A stretch of 45,353 bases of DNA from a virus. Both the position numbers and the translations under genes were made by a program. The number at the start of each line of letters is the position of its first letter. Within the stretch, counting starts at the first letter, position 1. Where the stretch lies: positions 1-45,353 of IMG/VR virus record IMGVR_UViG_3300048591_001361, one strand, 5' to 3'. This document shows, in pieces, positions 40,241 through 45,353 of the stretch. Under the pieces are notes generated by a model that was not told the origin of the DNA, searched no databases, and was given only the letters and a program-made list of their open reading frames with translations.

Positions 40241-40248
40241 CAAATGTA
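40241..40248 (-). promoter_or_regulatory. Minus-strand -7 box TACATTTG
   Basis: The complement of 40241-40248 reads TACATTTG, a perfect TAnnTTTG, heading the small minus-strand genes. It overlaps an inverted repeat that also faces the rightward promoter. Confidence 0.5.
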
Positions 40249-40286
40249 ACTATATTGTTACCTTCGTATTGTAAATAGTTACATTT
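40242..40286. promoter_or_regulatory. Inverted-repeat operator between divergent promoters
   Basis: AAATGTAACTA (40242-40252) and TAGTTACATTT (40276-40286) are perfect 11-bp arms with a 23-bp spacer. The left arm overlaps the minus-strand -7 box, and the right arm abuts the rightward -7-like ATATTTTTG. A regulator bound to both arms could control both directions. The sequence resembles elements near the repressor gene (ACGCAAATGTA at about 650). Confidence 0.6.
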
Positions 40287-40300
40287 CATATTTTTGTGTC

Positions 40301-40534
40301 ATGACTAAATCAGGAAAAACCGAAACGGGTGCAGCATCTGCGCTTGAATCAATTCTTATGTTCTATGCCCCTGCGGCAAATTGGCAAGAGGGAGACCCCA
40401 AGAGCGAGTCGCAACTGCTGGAGCTTATCCACTACAAAGCGAGTAGAGAGGAGCTGCGGTGGTTTATGCGCGATAAGGGCTTTTTGGCCAAAATTATTGC
40501 CGGCGAGCCCTTTTGGCGGGTGGTGGTGATATAG
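40301..40534 (+). CDS. Small hypothetical protein with its own operator
   Basis: A 77-residue protein, helical and mildly charged (SQLLELIHYKASREELRWFMRDKGFLAKI). Transcribed from a host-like promoter with an inverted-repeat operator and only a few bases of leader. It ends just before the tape-measure promoter. No family recognised. Separate regulation suggests expression in the lysogen. Confidence 0.55.
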   Translation: MTKSGKTETGAASALESILMFYAPAANWQEGDPKSESQLLELIHYKASREELRWFMRDKGFLAKIIAGEPFWRVVVI

Positions 40535-40538
40535 GGGT

Positions 40539-40574
40539 GTCCTTTTTGCCGCGGGAGATTTGCGCCACTTTAGC
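40539..40574 (+). promoter_or_regulatory. Late promoter E (GTCCTTTTT-N19-ACTTTAGC)
   Basis: GTCCTTTTT at 40539-40547, 19 bp, ACTTTAGC at 40567-40574. ATG 40592 follows 17 bp later, so this mRNA has a short leader. It drives the tape measure. Confidence 0.7.
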
Positions 40575-40591
40575 GTGAAAACGGGAAAGCT

Positions 40592-43500
40592 ATGGCCGAA
40601 AAGACCGAAAACCGCCGGATATACATATATATAAATGGCAAGGAGGTAGAGAACAATATGTCGTCTATCCGCAAGGAATACGCCAAAACCAATGCGGAAC
40701 TCAACAAGATGACGCGCGGCACCAAGGAGTACAACGACAAAATGGGGCAGCTCAAGGACCTTGACAAGCACATACAACACCACCGCGACAAGCTGAGGGG
40801 CGTGAGTCGCCAATGGCAGGAATTTAGCAAAATAGCGGGAGCGGTGATTGGTGCGGGGCTTGTGCAGGGCGCGATACAAAAGACCTGGGAGTATATCAAT
40901 AATTTGGTGACCGGCAGCGCCGCCTTAGACGACGCATTTGCCGATGTTATGAAAACCACCGGGCTGACAAAAGCGGAGGTGAAGTCGCTGAATAGTGAGC
41001 TTGGCAAGATAGACACACGGACCCCTCGGGCACGGCTGCTTGAACTGGCGCGGGATGCCGGAAAATTGGGGATACAGGGCAAAAAGAACATACTTGAGTT
41101 TGTGGTGGCTGCTGATAAGATTCAAGTGGCGTTGGGCGAAGATTTGGGGGAGGATGCCATAAAGAACATAGGCAAGCTCAATGACTTGTTTAAGTTAAAC
41201 GATGTATACGGGTATGGGCAGGCAATGGAAAAAACGGGTTCGGCTTTGAACGCGTTGGGCGCGGGTAGCACAGCGGCAGAGGCCTATTTGGTGGGATTTA
41301 CAAAGCGCATGGCGGGCACAACCTCTCAAGCCGGATTTACGATTGACAAGGTGTTGGGGCTGGGTGCTGCCTTAGACAGTTTGGGGCAAACCGAGGAGGT
41401 GAGCAGCACCGCTGTGGGGCAATTGATTACCAACATGTTTTTGAAGACGGAACAATATGCGGGGTTGGCGAGAATGAGTGTAGACGAGTTTAGAACGCTG
41501 TTGCAAACTGACGCCAACGAAGCGCTGATCAGAATGCTTGAAGCTGTGCAGGGCAATAATGAGGGCTTGTCTACCATGGCCGCCGAACTGCATGATGTAG
41601 GAATTACGGGGGCGCGGGCCACAAGTGTAGTGACCACGTTGGCCAATAACACCGATATAATAAGGAAGCAGCAAGAATTGGCGAACACCAGCTTTAAAGA
41701 AGGTACTTCGATTGTTAACGAGTTCAACTTGAAAAACGAAACCTTAGCCGCCAAGCTTGAGAAGATCGGCAAGGCTATTAACTCATATTTCGCCAGCCCG
41801 AGATTCGCCCAATGGCTAGGGAATGTGATTGATTTATTCGACAGGTGGATGAAGATACCCTTGAGCGACAAGCTGGAGGAAGAGCGAATGAAACTTAATA
41901 TGATGGGCATAGAGCTCACCGAATCGAACATAGCTGAAGAACGGCGAATAGAGCTAATCAATGAACTTAAGGAACTATACCCTGAGCATTTGGGAAATAT
42001 TGATGCCGAAACCATTAGCAACTCTGAATTAAGCGAAGCCATTGACAAGGTGAATGAGATGCTCATTAACAAAATAGTGCTCCAGAAGCACGATGAAGCT
42101 ATGGAGGAGAAAAACCAAGCGATTGCAGAGAAAAAATTGCAGATATTGGAGAAACAAAAGCAACTACGAGAAAAAATGCTTGTATACCACGACAAATACA
42201 ATATAGCGATTAAAGAGGAGGGAACCTTGGTGCAGAAAGTAGCCGCGTTTTCGCAGTCATTAGAAGAAACCACCAATGCACGCGGGCAGAGTATGGGGGA
42301 AAGTGCTAAGATTTTCAGGCGCGACCTGGATCATTTGCTCGACATGAAATCTGAGTTGAACAAACTAGACAACGAAGGCAAGGAAATGCTCAAGGACAGA
42401 GTAGAGCTTATGAAGGAATTGGGAATGACAACCCCAACCGCAGGAAAGGGCGATGCCGAAACAACCGCAACCGCAACCGCAGGGACACCTCCGCCGACAC
42501 CGGTTGATGATCCTCGCGTTGGGTTGATACAAGGGGCCAATAAACAAATTCAAAAAGCCCAAGAGGAGTTAAATGCGGCGATGACTGTTGAAGACATAAG
42601 GGCGGCACAGGAACGAATCAAGATTTGGGAAACCTATAAAAATGCGCTATTGGGCGATCAAGAATCGATAGCTATGGCAGCCAAAGATGTTCATCAGCAG
42701 CTTGAAGCTATGATGAATGACAACTTGACCAAAGGGCGCGAAGCTACGGAGGCAGAGATGAACGCCCGCGGGCAGCAGAATGAGGCGCAAATGCAGCGCG
42801 AGGCAGAATTGCGGGATATTATCAACGATATTAAGAAGCGGGATTTTGAGGCTGAATATGAAAATCGCATAGCCTATGAGATTCAATATTGGGATGACAA
42901 GATAGCCCTCGCTCAGGTGATGGGCGAGGATGAGGAATTGCTGGAGCGCGAAAAGCAAGAGCGAATAAGCGCTATTAAGCGGGAACACTTAATGAAGCAA
43001 GTGGAAGAGTTGCAGGCATATTGGGGAGCGGCCAGCCAATTTGTGGACATTTATTTGGCCAACAAGACCAATCAAGAGGCCGCGCATATCGACAATTTGA
43101 ATCGCGACCGCGATGCAGAAATGGCAAACCTTGAACGCTTGAGGGCCGCAGATAAGTTGAGTGATTCGGCCTACAAAGAACAACAATTCAGACTGAACGA
43201 AAAATACAACCAGAAAGAGGCGGCCATAAAGCGGAAGGCTTTTGAGCGGCAAAAGAATGCCGACATCATACAAGCGGGTATCAACGCGGGTCTTGCGGCC
43301 ACCAAAACATTAGCGCAATTGGGGCTTCCGCTGGCAGTTCCCGCCCTGATAACCTTGGCCACTATGACAGCGGCACAGATAGTGGCAATCCAGAATAAGC
43401 CTGTTCCTCAATTTGGCGAGGGCGGTTGGCTTAAGGGTCCGCGCCATAGTGGCGGAGGTATGCCGGTGATTGATCCATTGACCGGAAATTCGGTGGCTGA

Positions 43501-43828
43501 AGTAGAGGGCGGCGAGGTGATAGGCAGCCGAGGGTTTGTGGCAAAGAATCCCCAGTTGGCCGCTGCGGTGGTAGCTGCCAGTAGAGATGGGGGTAGGGCG
43601 ATTACCGTAGATGAATTGATAGGCGGCCAATATCGATTGGACACGGCCGGCAAGCGTGTATTTGCCGATGGCGGGTTATTCGAAGGCGGCGGAGGCGATG
43701 CTCGCGGCCTTATGGAATTGATGGCAAAATACATGAGTCAGCCGCCACGCGCAGTAGTAGTATACAGCGAAATAGAGGCGGCGGGCAGTATGCTTGACCG
43801 AGTGGCGCGATATAACCGACTATCCTAA
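40592..43828 (+). CDS. Tape measure protein
   Basis: A 1078-residue protein, the longest in the window. An N-terminal charged coiled coil (residues 1-75) is followed by a hydrophobic segment (FSKIAGAVIGAGLVQGAI) and a TMP domain typical of phage minor tail proteins (KIDTRTPRARLLELARDAGKLG, then AYLVGFTKRMAGTTSQAGFT). Long charged coiled coils span about 400-870, an Ala-rich hydrophobic region lies around 885-930 and a Gly-rich tail ends it. Tape measures set tail length; at roughly 1.5 angstroms per residue this predicts a tail on the order of 160 nm. It supports a siphovirus. Confidence 0.88.
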   Translation: MAEKTENRRIYIYINGKEVENNMSSIRKEYAKTNAELNKMTRGTKEYNDKMGQLKDLDKHIQHHRDKLRGVSRQWQEFSKIAGAVIGAGLVQGAIQKTWEYINNLVTGSAALDDAFADVMKTTGLTKAEVKSLNSELGKIDTRTPRARLLELARDAGKLGIQGKKNILEFVVAADKIQVALGEDLGEDAIKNIGKLNDLFKLNDVYGYGQAMEKTGSALNALGAGSTAAEAYLVGFTKRMAGTTSQAGFTIDKVLGLGAALDSLGQTEEVSSTAVGQLITNMFLKTEQYAGLARMSVDEFRTLLQTDANEALIRMLEAVQGNNEGLSTMAAELHDVGITGARATSVVTTLANNTDIIRKQQELANTSFKEGTSIVNEFNLKNETLAAKLEKIGKAINSYFASPRFAQWLGNVIDLFDRWMKIPLSDKLEEERMKLNMMGIELTESNIAEERRIELINELKELYPEHLGNIDAETISNSELSEAIDKVNEMLINKIVLQKHDEAMEEKNQAIAEKKLQILEKQKQLREKMLVYHDKYNIAIKEEGTLVQKVAAFSQSLEETTNARGQSMGESAKIFRRDLDHLLDMKSELNKLDNEGKEMLKDRVELMKELGMTTPTAGKGDAETTATATAGTPPPTPVDDPRVGLIQGANKQIQKAQEELNAAMTVEDIRAAQERIKIWETYKNALLGDQESIAMAAKDVHQQLEAMMNDNLTKGREATEAEMNARGQQNEAQMQREAELRDIINDIKKRDFEAEYENRIAYEIQYWDDKIALAQVMGEDEELLEREKQERISAIKREHLMKQVEELQAYWGAASQFVDIYLANKTNQEAAHIDNLNRDRDAEMANLERLRAADKLSDSAYKEQQFRLNEKYNQKEAAIKRKAFERQKNADIIQAGINAGLAATKTLAQLGLPLAVPALITLATMTAAQIVAIQNKPVPQFGEGGWLKGPRHSGGGMPVIDPLTGNSVAEVEGGEVIGSRGFVAKNPQLAAAVVAASRDGGRAITVDELIGGQYRLDTAGKRVFADGGLFEGGGGDARGLMELMAKYMSQPPRAVVVYSEIEAAGSMLDRVARYNRLS

Positions 43829-44034
43829 GCTATACTTCGAGCGCGGCCTTCTACTATCTCGAAGGCAGTTTCGAACTGCTCTTCGGGAATAGGAATACCC
43901 ATTTTTTGATATTCCAAGGCCATGTGCAGAAACCATTGCATGAGGCGAAGGGCATGCAATGATGTTTCGAGTTGGCGCTCGAGGCGCTGCCGCTCACGGT
44001 CGTTACGTGCAGCCACGTTAGATTTATCGGTCAT
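43825..44034 (-). CDS. Small minus-strand protein downstream of integrase
   Basis: A 69-residue helical, charged protein (NDRERQRLERQLETSLHALR then LRLMQWFLHMALEYQKMG). It lies 40 bp downstream of the integrase on the same strand, probably co-transcribed, and its end overlaps the tape-measure stop by four bases. Its helix-linker-helix outline is faintly like the combined 39747-40021 protein. It is not an obvious HTH excisionase. Confidence 0.55.
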   Translation of the reverse strand: MTDKSNVAARNDRERQRLERQLETSLHALRLMQWFLHMALEYQKMGIPIPEEQFETAFEIVEGRARSIA

Positions 44035-44074
44035 AGTTTACTGATTTGGTGCTAATAACGCGCAAAAGGCACTA

Positions 44075-45211
44075 TTAGCCGAAAAAACTATCAAAGCGGT
44101 TCATTCCGGCTTTTTTCCATGCATCAGCAATATGCACATAAACCATGGTTGTGGCGATATCGGAGTGCCCCATCAGCTCGCGAAGCTCTTCCACCTTTCC
44201 GCCTAAAAACAGATACATAGTAGCGAAGGTGTGTCTGCCTGTATAGAGAGATACGGGAATGGGGATATTGAGAAAAAGTGCAATAGATTTAAGGTGGCGG
44301 TTGGCCACCTGCGGCGAGTAAATGAAATCGAATATCGGATCTGTCGGATTAAGGATATTATTGAGGATAGCGGGGGCGGGTATTCTAACTGTTTTCCGCT
44401 TGTATAGTGTTTTTGCGGGCATAAAGACAATATACCCATTTTGGAAGTGGGCGCGGCGAATACGAAGGTGATCACCGGGCCTGATGCCGGTGAAGCACGA
44501 AAAAAGAAACTGCTGAAGGATGTTTTTCCAGGTGGGCGGGGTATTGGGTGCGTGGAAAAGGTCGAATACTTGCCTGAGTTGGTCGGGAGTAAGGGCTTCA
44601 CGATTGCCGACAGCAGTAGGAATTTTGAATTTGAAGAAGGGATCTATGCGAATAAACCCAGATTCAACGGCACGAGCAACGTATTTGCGAAGCACTTTGA
44701 GATTTTTATTTCGTCCTCCGGGTCCGTTGTTTCTTTTGCGTTGCAGGAACCGGTCGAAGTCGCGAAGGAAATCAATATCGATATCCGAGAACGCGAGGGC
44801 AGGGCGGTATTGCTCAATAATATTAAGCGCGGAAGATATTTTTTTATAGGTGGAAGGCGCAATGGTTTCGCGGTCGAGGTGTTCGCGGGCGAAGGCCAGA
44901 AAATTGCCCGATGAAGCTTGTGAATCGAAATCAGTTTTAAAGCGTTCAATAGTTGGGGTGATTTGGCGGAAGGCATAGGAAGTAAAAAGCTCAAGGACTT
45001 TAATATCGATTGTATCGAGGATAGCGTTGGCCTCGGCGGAGCCTTGAGAGGGTCTAATTCGCTGTGTGGTCTTGTTCCATTTGGCGGGGGCGACGGAAAC
45101 GCCGGTAACTTTTCTGTATTTTTTGCCGGAAATGCGTACTTCAAGGACAACGGGCACGAGGGCGGAACCCCTGTCGGTGCGAATAGTGAACTTACGATTA
45201 GCGGACACCAT
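44075..45211 (-). CDS. int: Tyrosine integrase
   Basis: A 378-residue site-specific recombinase from ATG 45211. An in-frame upstream ATG at 45328 lies in attP repeats and is rejected. Residues 1-45 match an arm-binding domain (Arm-DNA-bind type of Bacteroidota integrases), 100-195 form the core-binding helical domain, and the catalytic domain has Arg244 (TGIRPGD), a Lys around 267-273, Arg326-His327 (TGRHTFAT), His349 (LMGHSD) and nucleophile Tyr358 (MVYVHI). The usual first His of box II is replaced by Tyr323, a variant I think also occurs in other Bacteroidota integrases. It integrates the phage at attB using the adjacent attP. Confidence 0.92.
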   Translation of the reverse strand: MVSANRKFTIRTDRGSALVPVVLEVRISGKKYRKVTGVSVAPAKWNKTTQRIRPSQGSAEANAILDTIDIKVLELFTSYAFRQITPTIERFKTDFDSQASSGNFLAFAREHLDRETIAPSTYKKISSALNIIEQYRPALAFSDIDIDFLRDFDRFLQRKRNNGPGGRNKNLKVLRKYVARAVESGFIRIDPFFKFKIPTAVGNREALTPDQLRQVFDLFHAPNTPPTWKNILQQFLFSCFTGIRPGDHLRIRRAHFQNGYIVFMPAKTLYKRKTVRIPAPAILNNILNPTDPIFDFIYSPQVANRHLKSIALFLNIPIPVSLYTGRHTFATMYLFLGGKVEELRELMGHSDIATTMVYVHIADAWKKAGMNRFDSFFG

Positions 45212-45226
45212 GATAAGCAGTGGTGT

Positions 45227-45353
45227 CCGATTGGTGTCTGAAGTGGAGGCTTGGTGTCCGCCCGGTGTCCGCTTTTGGGATTTCATAATAATGCGGAATA
45301 TTGATAATGAAGCACATGAGTGCTTCATTATCGAGATAGTGACCCGGCTGGGG
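45227..45353. repeat. Right copy of 127-bp terminal direct repeat (circular closure)
   Basis: Exact second copy of bases 1-127. It lies just upstream of the integrase start (45211, minus strand), inside the repressor-integrase intergenic region, so the artificial cut falls in the attP region. Confidence 0.95.

Noticed and set aside
41326-42276. A 316-codon open frame on the minus strand
   Set aside because: It lies fully inside the tape measure, is rich in Ser/Phe/Leu of antisense type and has no promoter or motif.
1-45353. The 127-bp terminal repeat as a true phage terminal redundancy or as attL/attR of a prophage
   Set aside because: It reaches the exact window ends, equals a common assembler k-mer and sits in the middle of the attP region; cohesive or redundant ends would not be expected there. 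It does not carry flanking host DNA.
1-45353. CRISPR array, tRNA, rRNA or insertion sequence
   Set aside because: No spacer-repeat series, no complete tRNA fold and no transposase were seen. The octamer array has no regular spacers.

Overview
The window is a complete circular genome of a temperate tailed phage of a Bacteroidota host. The first and last 127 bases are identical, which is what an assembler leaves when it closes a circle, so the unit is about 45,226 bp. The host group is inferred from three things. Several promoters match the Bacteroidota -7 box TAnnTTTG. The tyrosine integrase has the N-terminal arm-binding layout common in Bacteroidota. One lipoprotein carries the GCTDPxAxNY repeat common in that phylum. 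A long tape measure and a tail-fibre block with no visible contractile sheath suggest a siphovirus.

Layout. The lysogeny block lies on the minus strand across the ends of the window: an XRE repressor (185-562), a probable attP (about 45222 to 184 across the join), the integrase (44075-45211) and a small gene (43825-44034). To the right of the switch, plus-strand early genes begin with a Cro-like protein and small unknowns. They continue through an attC-like hairpin with an AT-rich cassette gene, a cytosine-5 and an adenine methyltransferase, and a primase-helicase. The primase-helicase is followed by an array of 11 TGTCCGAA octamers that may be the replication origin. Next come tail-fibre-type genes (10817-14193), the protease/scaffold and major capsid module (14237-17443), a secreted protein, and the packaging genes with the large terminase (18049-21732). 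After these lie a structured noncoding stretch and a SymE-like/DUF932-like pair.

An AT-rich accessory operon (23669-28919) follows. It holds small unknown genes, a compact SNF2-type helicase, an unknown protein, an IbrA-like PAPS-reductase-family protein, an IbrB-like ParB-fold protein and a small HTH protein. Beyond it are the portal, neck, lysis and tail genes (29544-38803), two surface-protein genes that look like lysogenic-conversion cargo (38848-39698), small minus-strand genes, and the tape measure (40592-43828).

Regulation. Seven places share a two-part motif, GTCCTTTT(T) then 19-20 bp then a -7-like AMYTTYGS box. Most sit immediately before an ATG, and they precede the virion, packaging, portal and tape-measure transcription units. 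This looks like a phage-specific late promoter. The accessory genes (23669 operon, 38848 lipoprotein pair, the 40301 gene) and the repressor instead carry host-type TAnnTTTG-like promoters, so they could be expressed from the prophage. The strongest candidates for undescribed biology are the helicase/IbrA/IbrB island, the late promoter family, the attP arm-site array and the octamer array.
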